Shown here: positions 44,796 to 54,765 of the stretch, piece after piece | How the letters are laid out: each line of letters starts with the position of its first letter | Numbering within the stretch: position 1 is the stretch's first letter | NCBI RefSeq assembly: GCF_040719265.1 | Contig: NZ_JBFDAH010000012.1 | Location: forward strand, 73,092 to 137,091 | DNA: 64,000 nt | Origin: Aliikangiella maris | GTDB lineage: Bacteria; Pseudomonadota; Gammaproteobacteria; Enterobacterales; Kangiellaceae | Direction: 5' to 3' | The notes under the pieces: model-generated | Database searches by the model: none | Seen by the model: only the letters and a program-made list of their open reading frames with translations | What the model was told of the DNA's origin: nothing | Made by a program: the position numbers and the translations under genes

Positions 44796-46436
44796 ATGAA
44801 CAAGAGCAATTGGCCCAATCCATTCAATAAATCTTATTATGTTGCCGCGGATTGCCATTTATACAGCGCTGAGCAAATCAAGTTAGTCGAAAGTAATTAC
44901 GCGAATATCGATCCTCAAGGAACTTATCCATTAATGGAGCGCGCAGGGCTTAGTGCGTTCGAATCAATTTTAACAACCTGGCCCGATGCAAAAAACTGGT
45001 TGATAGTTGTTGGTAAAGGAAATAATGGAGGCGATGGACTCATCGTTGCTCGACTGGCACTGGATTTAGTTTTGGCTAAAGGGATTAAAGTAACCTTGTT
45101 AAATTTAAATTCGACTGCTCAATTCAAAAATGATGCTTATCTTGCCTGGCTAGCTTTAGAACAATCTCCGTTATATACCTATTTGAATCTGATAACTGAG
45201 TTGCCAGAGGATTTATCTGCTTTTGATTTGCTGGTTGATGCAATGCTTGGCACCGGTCTTCAAGGCGCTGTAAGAGAACCTTATGCACAAATAATTGACA
45301 AAATAAATCAGGCAACAATGCCGGTGTTGGCGATTGATATTCCTTCCGGTTTACAAGCTGATACTGGGGTCAGTGGAAACCCATCGATTATTGCTGATAA
45401 AACGGTCACTTATATTGCGCCCAAAAAAGGACTCTATACCGGAGATGCCGCTGATTTTCGAGGTGAAGTAGTACTTGCCGATTTACAAATTGGCGAGTCG
45501 AGCTGGCAAGGTATTACTTCGCAGATAACCGCTAAAGATTATGCTGCTATTTGCTCACGTTTATATCGTCGTGAACACACCAGTCATAAAGGGCACTTTG
45601 GATACTGCCGGGTAATTGGCGGCGCTAATGGAATGATTGGTGCTGCATTATTAGCCGCTAACGCAGCAGCCAGAGTCGGTAGTGGACTGACTTCGGCCTG
45701 GGTCGAAGCCGGGGCAGAGGTGATTGTTTCACGGGTCCCTGAAATTATGGCTAAAAATGTCCATTTATCGGCGGTGGATAATCTGGCTAACCAAGTGACC
45801 GCTAAAGTTCCACTTGAGCTTCCAACCAGCGGACAAGCCGAAGATGCTGATGAACGGTCGTCAGCTTTAATTTCTGCCTTGGTTATTGGTCCTGGTTTAG
45901 GGCAATCTTTGTGGGGGCGAACCTGGCTGAGACGAATTCTTGGATTAAGCCACTCTGATTACCTGAATATTGCAAAAGTCTTTGACGCCGACGCCTTGAA
46001 TATTCTCGCTCGCGAACCAACCTTTGACAATCATCGCATTTTGACGCCTCATCCGGGAGAAGCTGCGCGATTACTGGATATGACAACCCAGGAAATCCAC
46101 CAGGATCGTTATGCCGCCAGTGCAATGATAGCGCAACGCTATGGCGGTGTTTGTGTACTTAAAGGTGCGGGGACCATTATTAGTGATGCATTTGGACGCC
46201 AGACTGTTTGTCCAGTGGGAAATCCGGGCATGGCATCGGGTGGTATGGGTGATGTCCTTTCTGGCATTATCGGCGGGTTATTAGCACAACAGTATGCGTT
46301 GTTCGACGCGGCAGTCATGGGGGTCTGTATTCATGGCGAAGCTGCTGACTATGCTGCCGGAACCGAGCAGAAATATCGGGGGCTACTAGCCAGTGATCTG
46401 ATCGATTATTTGCCTCCTCTGGTGAATCCATGTTGA
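44796..46436 (+). CDS. nnr: Bifunctional NAD(P)HX epimerase/dehydratase
   Basis: This 546-residue protein joins a YjeF-N epimerase (about 15-240, VVGKGNNGGDGLIVARLAL) and a C-terminal ADP-dependent dehydratase of ribokinase type (about 260-540, ILTPHPGEAARLL and GNPGMASGGMGDVLSGIIGG). It repairs hydrated NADH/NADPH. It begins nine bases after orn, so it may share orn's transcript. The C-terminal sequence ends normally. Confidence 0.95.
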   Translation: MNKSNWPNPFNKSYYVAADCHLYSAEQIKLVESNYANIDPQGTYPLMERAGLSAFESILTTWPDAKNWLIVVGKGNNGGDGLIVARLALDLVLAKGIKVTLLNLNSTAQFKNDAYLAWLALEQSPLYTYLNLITELPEDLSAFDLLVDAMLGTGLQGAVREPYAQIIDKINQATMPVLAIDIPSGLQADTGVSGNPSIIADKTVTYIAPKKGLYTGDAADFRGEVVLADLQIGESSWQGITSQITAKDYAAICSRLYRREHTSHKGHFGYCRVIGGANGMIGAALLAANAAARVGSGLTSAWVEAGAEVIVSRVPEIMAKNVHLSAVDNLANQVTAKVPLELPTSGQAEDADERSSALISALVIGPGLGQSLWGRTWLRRILGLSHSDYLNIAKVFDADALNILAREPTFDNHRILTPHPGEAARLLDMTTQEIHQDRYAASAMIAQRYGGVCVLKGAGTIISDAFGRQTVCPVGNPGMASGGMGDVLSGIIGGLLAQQYALFDAAVMGVCIHGEAADYAAGTEQKYRGLLASDLIDYLPPLVNPC

Positions 46437-46519
46437 TAAAATAAAGCCGAATTAATGGAAATAAAGCCAAAATACTGCAACAAAGTGCGAAGTATGAAAA
46501 GTGTCATATAATGCGTAAT

Positions 46520-46587
46520 ACGTTCAGAATGATATAACGTCTAGAACTATGTGACGTTTAGAATCATGTGACGTTTAGAATCAAATA
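46520..46587. repeat. Four tandem 17-base repeats upstream of tsaE
   Basis: The units are ACGTTCAGAATGATATA, ACGTCTAGAACTATGTG, ACGTTTAGAATCATGTG and ACGTTTAGAATCAAATA, head to tail without gaps at 46520-46587. They lie in the 209-base gap between nnr and tsaE, ending 58 bases before the tsaE start. They could be protein-binding sites or a minisatellite; no known motif was recognised. Confidence 0.85.
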
Positions 46588-46645
46588 ATGTCGATAATGC
46601 AAAAATGTTCAACACCAAGAAGTATAAAGAGTCAGTTAAGTTACC

Positions 46646-47161
46646 GTGAATACTAATATCCAATATTATTTGTCCGATGAAGCCGCAACCCTTAAAGCTG
46701 GGGCTCTAATTGCCAAGTCTTGTCCTTCTCAAGCACTGATTTATTTAATGGGGGGATTGGGGGCAGGTAAAACAACACTCGTGAGAGGTTTGCTCAGAAC
46801 ATTAGGGCATCAGGGAAGCACTAAAAGTCCAACTTATACTCTGGTTGAGCCCTACCAGATTGCGAATCAAAAAATATATCACTTCGATCTGTATCGTCTG
46901 GGGGATCCGGAAGAGCTGGAATATATAGGTATTCGAGACTATCTGGCAGAACAGGCTATTTGTTTAATTGAGTGGCCAGAGCGAGGCGCAGGGCTTTTAC
47001 CTCAGCCAGATCTGACAATCCAATTAGACTATGTTGCTGAATCCCGAGGAATTGGAATGGAGTTTCCACAGTTAATCAAGGATAATCAGAATCAACAGAC
47101 CACGGGTTGGCAACAAAATTTAATAGCAAATATTCAGGCTGAGTTTAAAATAATTCGGTAA
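46646..47161 (+). CDS. tsaE: tRNA threonylcarbamoyladenosine biosynthesis ATPase TsaE
   Basis: This 171-residue P-loop ATPase has GGLGAGKTTLVRGLL, STKSPTYTLVEPY and HFDLYRLGDPEELEYIG, the TsaE signature. It supports the t6A modification complex with TsaB/TsaD. The start is GTG 46646; there is no good in-frame ATG before the conserved start. It precedes amiB by 110 bases. Confidence 0.94.
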   Translation: MNTNIQYYLSDEAATLKAGALIAKSCPSQALIYLMGGLGAGKTTLVRGLLRTLGHQGSTKSPTYTLVEPYQIANQKIYHFDLYRLGDPEELEYIGIRDYLAEQAICLIEWPERGAGLLPQPDLTIQLDYVAESRGIGMEFPQLIKDNQNQQTTGWQQNLIANIQAEFKIIR

Positions 47162-47270
47162 TATGACTAAAATAATATTGAAACCATTATTCAAATATTC
47201 ACCTAAAAGTTGATTTTGTCCTGTCGAAGGAAGCGAATTAGCTGTTCAAATATGTAGTAAAGTTGAAATC

Positions 47271-48596
47271 ATGAGAGCAAAAGGGTTTTCGTTAATCGCA
47301 AAAATTTATATCTGTCTGGCTATTATTCTTAGTGGCCATTTAAAATTATTAGCAGGTGAAGTTAAAGGTATTCGCTTTTGGCAGGATCCAGAAAAAACTC
47401 GCCTGGTTTTTGATGTCAGCGAATCGGTTAACTATCAGGTTTTTACCCTCGATAATCCTTATCGATTAGTTGTTGATATTGATAATGGTGAATTAAAAAC
47501 CGAAGTTAGTGATATAGATGTTCCCAAAAAACGGGTAAAAAATATTCGTTCCAGTCAGCAAGAAAACAAATTGAGAATAGTCCTCGATTTAGAAAAAGGG
47601 GTGACTTCTCAGGATTTTACTCTCAAACCTTTCCAGGATTATGGCCATCGGCTGGTTATTGATTTAAAAGATAAGTCGGCAAAAAAAGCGGTTGTTAAAA
47701 CTGCTGAGTCGGCGATTAAAGAAAGAAACCGTGACATCATTATTGCTATTGATGCCGGTCATGGTGGCGAAGACCCAGGTGCAATTGGTCCGAAAAAAAC
47801 TAAGGAAAAAAATATTACATTGGCGGTTGCTAAAATTCTGGCTAGAAAAATCAATCAGGAAAAAGGGCTTAAGGCCTTTTTGACGCGTAGCTCAGATTAT
47901 TATGTTGGTTTAGAAAAAAGAACACAGTTAGCGCGCGAACAAAAAGCAGATTTATTTATTTCGCTCCATGCTGATGGATTCACCGATCCAAGAGTCCGAG
48001 GCGCTTCAGTTTGGGTGCTGTCAGCTAAAGGGGCAAACTCTGAAATGGGTAAGTGGCTGGAGAAACGAGAGAAAAGTTCTGATTTATTGGGAGGGGTCGA
48101 AAGCCTTTCGAATAAAGATCCTTTAGTCGCGCAGGTATTGCTTGATCTGTCTATGCATTATTCTGTGGGAGCCAGTATAAATGCTGCCGAGCGAGTGCGA
48201 AAAGAGTTATCGGTAAGAATGCAAAAAATGCATGGTAAAACGTTACGTAAAGCGGCTTTTATTGTATTGAGAATGCCTGATATTCCAGCAATGCTGGTAG
48301 AAATGGCTTTTATTTCTAATCCTCAAGAAGAAAAAACGCTAAAAACTAAAAAGCAACAACGAAAGATTGCAGACTCAATTTTAATTGGGGTTAAAAAATA
48401 TTTTAAGAGCTTTCCTCCCGATGGCAGTTTGTATGCCGCAATGGCGAAAACGCAGTCTTATGAAGTCAAACGTGGTGATACGCTCTCTGAAATTGCTCAG
48501 CTTTTTGGCGTTACCACTCAGCAATTAAAATTGCATAATAATCTTAAATCTAACCAACTGAGAATAGGTCAAACGCTGGCCATTCCTGGAGCCTGA
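47271..48596 (+). CDS. amiB: N-acetylmuramoyl-L-alanine amidase (AmiB type)
   Basis: This 441-residue exported amidase has a signal peptide (about 1-28), an AMIN domain (about 30-135) for septal targeting and an Amidase_3 catalytic domain (about 155-375). The catalytic domain shows IDAGHGGEDPGAIG, the SLHADGF motif and EMAFISNPQEE with the Zn/catalytic residues. A C-terminal LysM domain (about 396-440) has YEVKRGDTLSEIAQLFGV. It splits septal peptidoglycan at division. The LysM makes it like AmiB of Vibrio/Pseudomonas rather than AmiC. The mutL TTG start lies two bases after its stop. Confidence 0.94.
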   Translation: MRAKGFSLIAKIYICLAIILSGHLKLLAGEVKGIRFWQDPEKTRLVFDVSESVNYQVFTLDNPYRLVVDIDNGELKTEVSDIDVPKKRVKNIRSSQQENKLRIVLDLEKGVTSQDFTLKPFQDYGHRLVIDLKDKSAKKAVVKTAESAIKERNRDIIIAIDAGHGGEDPGAIGPKKTKEKNITLAVAKILARKINQEKGLKAFLTRSSDYYVGLEKRTQLAREQKADLFISLHADGFTDPRVRGASVWVLSAKGANSEMGKWLEKREKSSDLLGGVESLSNKDPLVAQVLLDLSMHYSVGASINAAERVRKELSVRMQKMHGKTLRKAAFIVLRMPDIPAMLVEMAFISNPQEEKTLKTKKQQRKIADSILIGVKKYFKSFPPDGSLYAAMAKTQSYEVKRGDTLSEIAQLFGVTTQQLKLHNNLKSNQLRIGQTLAIPGA

Positions 48597-48597
48597 T

Positions 48598-50610
48598 TTG
48601 ACTCAGGAAAAACGAATTTTATTGCTGGATAACAGACTGGCTAACCAGATCGCTGCCGGTGAAGTTGTCGAAAGGCCTGCCAGTGTTGTTAAAGAATTAG
48701 TCGAAAACTGTATTGATGCTGGAGCCAGTCGTATTGAAGTCGATATTGAGCGAGGTGGTGCTCGTTTAATTCGTATTATTGACAATGGCTGCGGCATTAA
48801 TAAAGCCGACTTAATGCTCGCCTTAACTCGGCATGCCACCAGTAAAATCAGTACTACCGAAGATTTAGCCAATATTCGCTCGCTGGGCTTTCGTGGTGAA
48901 GCACTGGCAAGTATCAGCGCAGTTTCCAGACTCACATTAACATCTCGTCAACATGGCAGCGAACAGGCATGGCAAGCGATAGCACAAGGACGAGACATGG
49001 CCGTTGAAATTTTACCTGCGGCGGCAGCGCCTGGTACTCGTATTGAAGTGGCCGATTTGTTTTTTAATACACCTGCTCGGCAGAAATTTTTGCGTACAGA
49101 AAAAACAGAATTTAATCATATTGAAGAAGTTGTTAAATCTCATGCTCTGGCAAACTTTCAAATTGCGTTTATGTTAAAGCACAATTTAAAAGTTATAAAG
49201 CGCATTCCTGCTTGTGGTGAGCCCAGTCAACAAGCGCTGAGAATAGCGGCTATTTGTGGTAAGCCTTTTATTGATAATGCGATACGGTTTAGTTGTCAGC
49301 ACGATGTTTTAATGGTTGAAGGGTGGATTGGGCGCCCTGGATATCACCGTAGTGAATCTGATATTCAATATGTCTTTATCAACCGCAGGCCGGTTAAAGA
49401 TAAGACTCTCAATCATGCTATTCGACAAGCCTATGAAGGGCTATTGCCTGCCGGGCGTATGGCAACGTATGTCATTTACCTAACCGTTGACCCCGCTCAG
49501 GTTGATGTCAATGTTCATCCAACTAAACACGAAGTGCGATTTAGTGAGCAGCGCCTGGTACATGATTTATTAGCAAAAAGCGTACGTGATGCATTAGTCG
49601 ATGATAATCAGTCATTAGGCTTATTAGCGCAAGCGGATGATCAAGACGACAACAGACAAATAAATTTAAACCAATCTAACGCAAGTCCAATTGAAGATGC
49701 TGAAAAGCTAATTAAATCAGATGATAAAAAACGTGAATTATCGATGAAAAGTACCGCCTCAAATCTGGCTGGTCATTCGTCATGGCGAAATAATCATACG
49801 GCATCTGCTTATCGTTCACCTGCACATAAAGCGCAAAAAGCCGCTGTTAGCGAAACGGTTAAAAGCTATTTGGACCAATACTTTTCAACACTAGTAACGC
49901 ATAAGCCGGCGACTAAACCTGCTTCATTAGCTGAAAACGACACCATAAACGAAGCTGAAAAAACAACACCATCAATGCAACTTGGGGCAACTCAGCAATT
50001 TGATAGAAAAAAAGATATTCAGTCAACACCAGTACAAGGATTGCAAGCTTCAAGTTCAGACTTTGCCTTGTGGCATCTTCAAGCGGACTATTGGATTTAT
50101 AAACAGCCAGATAATTTATGGATTGTTAATGCGCGCCAATTATTGCTCTGGGTTGTTCGAGAAAACCAAAAAAAAGATAATGCTATAGAAACTGTTACTC
50201 TGCTTTTTCCGCAAAGTTTGCCATTAAACGATGACTTGCTGGAAGATTGTGCAGTTCACCAATTATTAGAAGAAATTGGATTTGATTTTAACATCAATCT
50301 TGAGCGACAAATCGTATTGCGAAAAATTCCTAACTGGTTAAAGTTTGTTGAAACATCCGTCTTAGTATCTCGATTATCTACTTGGTTACTGCAATTACAA
50401 CTATCGAAAGCTGTCGATGAGAATCTACAGCAACTGGTGCAACTGACTTATGATAATTTACCAACAGATCTGGTTAAACAATTATTAGAAGATTGTCAAT
50501 TGAGCGAGTCGGTACAAAATACCCCAGCAGATTTTGCTCATCTTGAAAATAGTGACAAGCCAATAATTAAAAAATTGGCGCTGGCCGATATTCGAGGATT
50601 ATTTTCGTGA
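48598..50610 (+). CDS. mutL: DNA mismatch repair protein MutL
   Basis: This 670-residue protein has the GHKL ATPase N-terminus (IAAGEVVERPASVVKELVEN, DNGCGI, RGEALASI), the VDVNVHPTKHEVRF strand and a MutL C-terminal dimerisation domain (about 490-665). A long acidic/polar linker lies between (about 345-480). The start is TTG 48598: the next ATG is inside conserved sequence. The C-terminal endonuclease motif DQHAxxE is not visible, as expected for species that have MutH. It overlaps the miaA start by four bases. Confidence 0.94.
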   Translation: MTQEKRILLLDNRLANQIAAGEVVERPASVVKELVENCIDAGASRIEVDIERGGARLIRIIDNGCGINKADLMLALTRHATSKISTTEDLANIRSLGFRGEALASISAVSRLTLTSRQHGSEQAWQAIAQGRDMAVEILPAAAAPGTRIEVADLFFNTPARQKFLRTEKTEFNHIEEVVKSHALANFQIAFMLKHNLKVIKRIPACGEPSQQALRIAAICGKPFIDNAIRFSCQHDVLMVEGWIGRPGYHRSESDIQYVFINRRPVKDKTLNHAIRQAYEGLLPAGRMATYVIYLTVDPAQVDVNVHPTKHEVRFSEQRLVHDLLAKSVRDALVDDNQSLGLLAQADDQDDNRQINLNQSNASPIEDAEKLIKSDDKKRELSMKSTASNLAGHSSWRNNHTASAYRSPAHKAQKAAVSETVKSYLDQYFSTLVTHKPATKPASLAENDTINEAEKTTPSMQLGATQQFDRKKDIQSTPVQGLQASSSDFALWHLQADYWIYKQPDNLWIVNARQLLLWVVRENQKKDNAIETVTLLFPQSLPLNDDLLEDCAVHQLLEEIGFDFNINLERQIVLRKIPNWLKFVETSVLVSRLSTWLLQLQLSKAVDENLQQLVQLTYDNLPTDLVKQLLEDCQLSESVQNTPADFAHLENSDKPIIKKLALADIRGLFS

Positions 50611-51617
50611 ATACGGAAATTAATCAACATAATAAAGCGATGGAGCAACAAGTATTGCCACAATTATTATATCCCCATTTACCGATTGTGTTTTTAATGG
50701 GGCCCACTGCCAGTGGTAAGACCGCATTAGCGATTGACTTGTATCAGACCGATTTGTTTGAAATTGTCAGTGTTGATTCGGCGATGGTTTATCGACAACT
50801 GAATATAGGTAGCGCAAAACCTACACTTGATGAGTTGGCTAGAGCGCCTCATCACCTCATTGATTTTGTTGACCCTGCGATTAGTTATTCGGCTGCAAAC
50901 TTTGTTCATGATGCTAAAAAGTTGATTAACGAAATCCACCAACGAGGCAAAACCCCTTTATTGACCGGGGGCACTATGCTGTATTTTAAAGCACTGCGTG
51001 ATGGTCTGGCACAACTACCAGAGGCTGATGCATCCATGCGCGAGCACTTGCAACAACAATTACACCGTCAGGGGATTGAAGCATTGCATCAGCAACTAAT
51101 GCAATGTGATGCGGTAACTGCTAAACGTTTGCACCCCACCGATACACAGCGAATTCTGCGAGCATTAGAAGTTTTTTTCATTACACAAAAGCCATTGTCA
51201 CAATGGCACGCCGAACAACAAGATAATGTGTTACCAAATCCGTTATTGTCGATTGCCCTTGCCCCGGGGGATCGCAGTCAACTACATCGGCGCATCGCGC
51301 TCAGATTCGAACAAATGATGGCTCAGGGATTTTTGCAAGAAGTGACGCAGCTTTATGAGCGGCCCGATTTGTCAGCTGATTTACCCGCGATAAAGAGCGT
51401 TGGGTATCGGCAATTATGGCAATATTTGGCTGGAGAATTGACGTTAACTGAGGCAACGGAACGGGGAATTATAGCAACACGACAGTTGGCAAAACGTCAG
51501 TATACCTGGCTACGAAGTTGGTCAGAAGTACAATGGTTTGACCCATTGGTTGATACTGAACTAGCTGCGGCCAGACAACAAATTCTAACCTGGACAAAAC
51601 ATCATTGGCCTCACTGA
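50607..51617 (+). CDS. miaA: tRNA dimethylallyltransferase MiaA
   Basis: This 336-residue enzyme has MGPTASGKTALAID, DSAMVYRQLNIGSAKPT, RAPHHLIDFVDP and GGTMLYFKAL, with a C-terminal KRQYTWLRSW. It adds a dimethylallyl group to A37 of tRNAs reading UNN codons. GTG 50607 overlaps the mutL stop; ATG 50640 would also keep all motifs, so the first 11 residues are uncertain. It is usually followed by hfq, but recQ intervenes here. Confidence 0.95.
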   Translation: MNTEINQHNKAMEQQVLPQLLYPHLPIVFLMGPTASGKTALAIDLYQTDLFEIVSVDSAMVYRQLNIGSAKPTLDELARAPHHLIDFVDPAISYSAANFVHDAKKLINEIHQRGKTPLLTGGTMLYFKALRDGLAQLPEADASMREHLQQQLHRQGIEALHQQLMQCDAVTAKRLHPTDTQRILRALEVFFITQKPLSQWHAEQQDNVLPNPLLSIALAPGDRSQLHRRIALRFEQMMAQGFLQEVTQLYERPDLSADLPAIKSVGYRQLWQYLAGELTLTEATERGIIATRQLAKRQYTWLRSWSEVQWFDPLVDTELAAARQQILTWTKHHWPH

Positions 51618-51633
51618 AAAATAATAAACCGGA

Positions 51634-51661
51634 AATCTCTTAAAGTTATTTAAGAGATTTC
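51634..51661. repeat. Perfect 12-base-pair inverted repeat between miaA and recQ
   Basis: AAATCTCTTAAA (51634-51645), loop GTTA, TTTAAGAGATTT (51650-51661). The 3' side is CCTCTC rather than a T tract, so it is at best a weak terminator. It may be a transcript-stabilising hairpin or a protein site. Confidence 0.55.
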
Positions 51662-51736
51662 CTCTCCCAAGTACAATTTTGGCGAAGTAAAATAAATTCC
51701 TTGCTGTGCTCTGGGAATAAAAAGACGCATAAATAA

Positions 51737-53893
51737 ATGGATATTCAACAAGCAAAAAAACTACTCAAAGATTTATTTGGCTATCAAGCATTCAGACTCA
51801 ATCAAGAAAACATTATTCAGGCACTACTTGCCGGTCAAGATGTTTTAGCGTTAATGCCTACCGGTGGTGGAAAATCTCTGTGCTATCAGATTCCAGCTAT
51901 TTTACGCGATGGCACAGGTATTGTCGTTTCACCTTTAATTGCGCTGATGCAAGATCAGGTGGATGCCTTGAAGCTAAATGGCGTTGAAGCCGCCTATTTG
52001 AATTCCACGCTTACTGCTGGGGCTATTCAATCCATTAAACAGCAGTTATTGAATGGGCAACTTGATCTGTTGTATATAGCCCCTGAGCGCTTATTAACCG
52101 ATGACATGTTGGACTTACTCAGCCAAGTGCCTATCAGCTTATTTGCCATTGATGAAGCGCATTGTGTCTCTCAATGGGGGCATGACTTTCGACCTGAATA
52201 CCAGCAGCTTTATCTACTGACACAGCGTTTTCCAAATATCCCTCGCATTGCTTTAACGGCAACTGCCGATCAGGCCACGCGACACGAAATCAAGCAGCAG
52301 CTTGCGTTGAATAATGCGATACAATTTATCAATAGTTTTGATAGAAAAAATATACAGTACCACATTCAACAAAGTCATCAGGCTCGCGAGCAGTTGTGGC
52401 GCTTTATTGAGTGTTCATTTTCAGAAGATGCTGGAATTATTTATTGTTTTTCTCGTAAAAAAGTGGAGCAAGTCGCTGATTGGTTGACAACAAAAGGCCG
52501 AGTTGCTTTACCTTATCATGCCGGGTTATCCACTGATGTACGCCAACAGAATCAACAGCGCTTTTTACGGGAACAAGGTATTATAATTGTCGCTACTATT
52601 GCTTTTGGTATGGGTATTGACAAGCCTGATGTGCGATTTGTTGCGCATTTAAACTTACCAAAAAGTATTGAAGCTTATTATCAGGAAACTGGTCGAGCCG
52701 GACGCGATGGTAAACCGGCAACTGTATGGATGTCTTATCAATTACAGGATGTCGTGTTTTTACGTCAACTGGTGCGACAAAATGACACAGCAGAAAATTA
52801 CCAGCGCATCTCTCAGCAAAAGCTGGATGCCATGCTTGGTTTATGTGAACTGACCACTTGTCGTCGACAGGCGCTGTTGGCTTATTTTGGTGAACAGCTC
52901 GAACAACCATGTGGAAATTGTGATAACTGTTTGCACCCACCTAAAACATGGGATGCTACTGAAGCAGCACAAAAAGCACTTTCATGTGTTTATCGAACTG
53001 GGCAACGCTTTGGTGTTAGTTATATTATTGATGTGTTACTCGGTAAAAACAATGAACGAATAAAACAGAATAAACACCATCAAATATCGACATTTGGTGT
53101 TGGTCAAGATTATTCTTTTTCTCAGTGGCAAAGTCTATTTCGACAATTATTGGTCGAAGGTTATATTCAGATTGAATATGAAATGTTCAATCGAGTCAGG
53201 CTGGCGGAAAAGTGTCGAGCAGTATTGCGTGGTGAAAAAACACTGTTTGCGCGTTATGTAAGTCAGAATACGTCGTCAAATAAAAAGTTGTCAGCCAAAA
53301 AGCAGTTAACAAATCATTCAGGGTTAGCATCAATTCATTTGCCTTTATTACAAGCATTAAAGTCACTACGCAAACGATTGGCTGATGAAAAAGGTGTACC
53401 GTCCTATGTCATATTTCATGACTCAACTTTGCTTGAAATGGTTGAACATCGGCCAGCGAATATCGAACAAATGAGATTGATTGCGGGGGTTGGTGAAAAA
53501 AAATTAGACCTGTATGGAAAAGTATTCGTTGAGATTATTCATAGCCATTCATTACCAGAAATTGTTGACTTATCTTTTAGTGATAGCGTTAATGAAACTT
53601 TACTTCTATATTCCCAAGGCAAAAATATACAACAAATTGCCAGTCAGCGTGATTTAAAAGACGATACGATTTACGGGCATATTGCTCAAGCTATAGCAGC
53701 CGGAAAAGTTGAGCCTTTAGAGGTTTTGTCACTGACAACAGAAGAATATCAGCTCATTGCGCAAACATTGCGCACATTAGATGAAAATACTTCAGGGAAA
53801 ATCAGTGAAGCTTATGCACTAATGAATGGGGAATATAGTTACGGCGTTATTCGTTGTGTGCAAAGCAGTGAATCATTGCTAGAACCTGACTGA
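51737..53893 (+). CDS. recQ: ATP-dependent DNA helicase RecQ
   Basis: This 718-residue helicase has all core motifs: MPTGGGKSLCYQIPA, DEAH in FAIDEAHCVSQWGHDFRPEY, TATAD and ETGRAGRDGKP. The RecQ-C-terminal Zn-binding Cys cluster CxNCDNC follows and then a winged helix. The HRDC domain is at about 530-610, with extra HTH-like sequence to the end. It unwinds DNA in recombination and repair. Length is larger than E. coli RecQ (about 610) because of the C-terminal extension, common in other bacteria. It lies between miaA and hfq, usually adjacent in gammaproteobacteria. Confidence 0.95.
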   Translation: MDIQQAKKLLKDLFGYQAFRLNQENIIQALLAGQDVLALMPTGGGKSLCYQIPAILRDGTGIVVSPLIALMQDQVDALKLNGVEAAYLNSTLTAGAIQSIKQQLLNGQLDLLYIAPERLLTDDMLDLLSQVPISLFAIDEAHCVSQWGHDFRPEYQQLYLLTQRFPNIPRIALTATADQATRHEIKQQLALNNAIQFINSFDRKNIQYHIQQSHQAREQLWRFIECSFSEDAGIIYCFSRKKVEQVADWLTTKGRVALPYHAGLSTDVRQQNQQRFLREQGIIIVATIAFGMGIDKPDVRFVAHLNLPKSIEAYYQETGRAGRDGKPATVWMSYQLQDVVFLRQLVRQNDTAENYQRISQQKLDAMLGLCELTTCRRQALLAYFGEQLEQPCGNCDNCLHPPKTWDATEAAQKALSCVYRTGQRFGVSYIIDVLLGKNNERIKQNKHHQISTFGVGQDYSFSQWQSLFRQLLVEGYIQIEYEMFNRVRLAEKCRAVLRGEKTLFARYVSQNTSSNKKLSAKKQLTNHSGLASIHLPLLQALKSLRKRLADEKGVPSYVIFHDSTLLEMVEHRPANIEQMRLIAGVGEKKLDLYGKVFVEIIHSHSLPEIVDLSFSDSVNETLLLYSQGKNIQQIASQRDLKDDTIYGHIAQAIAAGKVEPLEVLSLTTEEYQLIAQTLRTLDENTSGKISEAYALMNGEYSYGVIRCVQSSESLLEPD

Positions 53894-54256
53894 TATTTTT
53901 TAGTGGCAGGTTATCAATGAACCCGTGTTGATAATTGATAAGAATAATAAGATTTTTATATGGTAGGGTTGAACTAAATGATTGTAGGCCTTACTAAGGG
54001 GATGTTAGTTTAGTGTTTATTGAAAATTAATATATTGTTTAGCACATATATTCAATCAATGCTAAAATTAGCGACTAGACGGATGTGCAATTGCTCTACA
54101 GAACAAAAACTAATTATCAGTTGATAATTGGTTTGTTTAGTAAAGTTTTGCGCGGAAGGTTTTTGTGAAAGTATTGCTCTCAGTCTGCAGGCTTTTCAAG
54201 AACAATAATTACAGAGGCTTACCTTAGTCTCACATAAAAAAAATAAGGAGACAGAT
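53894..54256. other. hfq upstream region with inverted repeat
   Basis: This 363-base gap between recQ and hfq presumably holds the hfq promoter. AATTATCA (54112-54119), GT, TGATAATT (54122-54129) is a perfect 8-base dyad, and a related TTGATAATTG occurs near 53929. No coding region or known RNA was recognised. Confidence 0.5.
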
Positions 54257-54544
54257 ATGTCAAAAGGGCAATCATTACAAGACCCTTATTTAAATGCGCT
54301 TCGTAGAGAGCGGATTCCAGTTTCGATTTTCCTGGTAAACGGTATTAAGTTGCAGGGGCAAATTGAATCATTTGATCAGTTTGTTGTTCTATTAAAGAAC
54401 ACAGTGAGTCAAATGGTTTATAAACATGCTATTTCAACTGTCGTACCCGCGCGAAATGTTAAACTTCCTCATTCTGGGGAAGCAGAAATTAACGATAGTG
54501 CACCGGTAGATTCGGGTAACAACGACAATGTAGGTAACGTATAA
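54257..54544 (+). CDS. hfq: RNA chaperone Hfq
   Basis: This 95-residue protein has the Sm fold: KGQSLQDPYLNALRRERIPVSIFL, NGIKLQGQIESFDQFVVLL, YKHAISTV and the proximal/distal RNA-binding residues (Q8, F42, Y55, K56, H57 pattern). An acidic C-terminal tail (66-95) follows. It pairs small RNAs with mRNAs. A strong AAGGAG site precedes the ATG. It is followed by a terminator and hflX. Confidence 0.97.
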   Translation: MSKGQSLQDPYLNALRRERIPVSIFLVNGIKLQGQIESFDQFVVLLKNTVSQMVYKHAISTVVPARNVKLPHSGEAEINDSAPVDSGNNDNVGNV

Positions 54545-54629
54545 AAGCGTTATTCGTAAGGGCAATGGGAGTTGTACGAAATTTATTCTCGTATTTACCG
54601 GGTTCTTTGAATTTTTGGCAAGTCATTTA

Positions 54630-54663
54630 ACACCAATCTGGAGCTAATCCTGATTGGTGTTTT
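54630..54663 (+). terminator. Terminator after hfq
   Basis: ACACCAATC (54630-54638) pairs with GATTGGTGT (54652-54660), followed by TTTTG. It separates hfq from hflX, so part of the downstream operon may have its own promoter. Confidence 0.7.
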
Positions 54664-54765
54664 GCTGTTGTCTGTTTATTATTCGATTTTTACTTGAAAT
54701 TCGATCGTATCGTTTTCAGACCCCATTTTAGTTATTCAGGTTTTATTGATTAAAGAGATTATTCT

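Noticed and set aside
51634..51661. Intrinsic terminator after miaA
   Set aside because: The stem is perfect but is followed by CCTCTC and not a T tract, so it is reported only as an inverted repeat.
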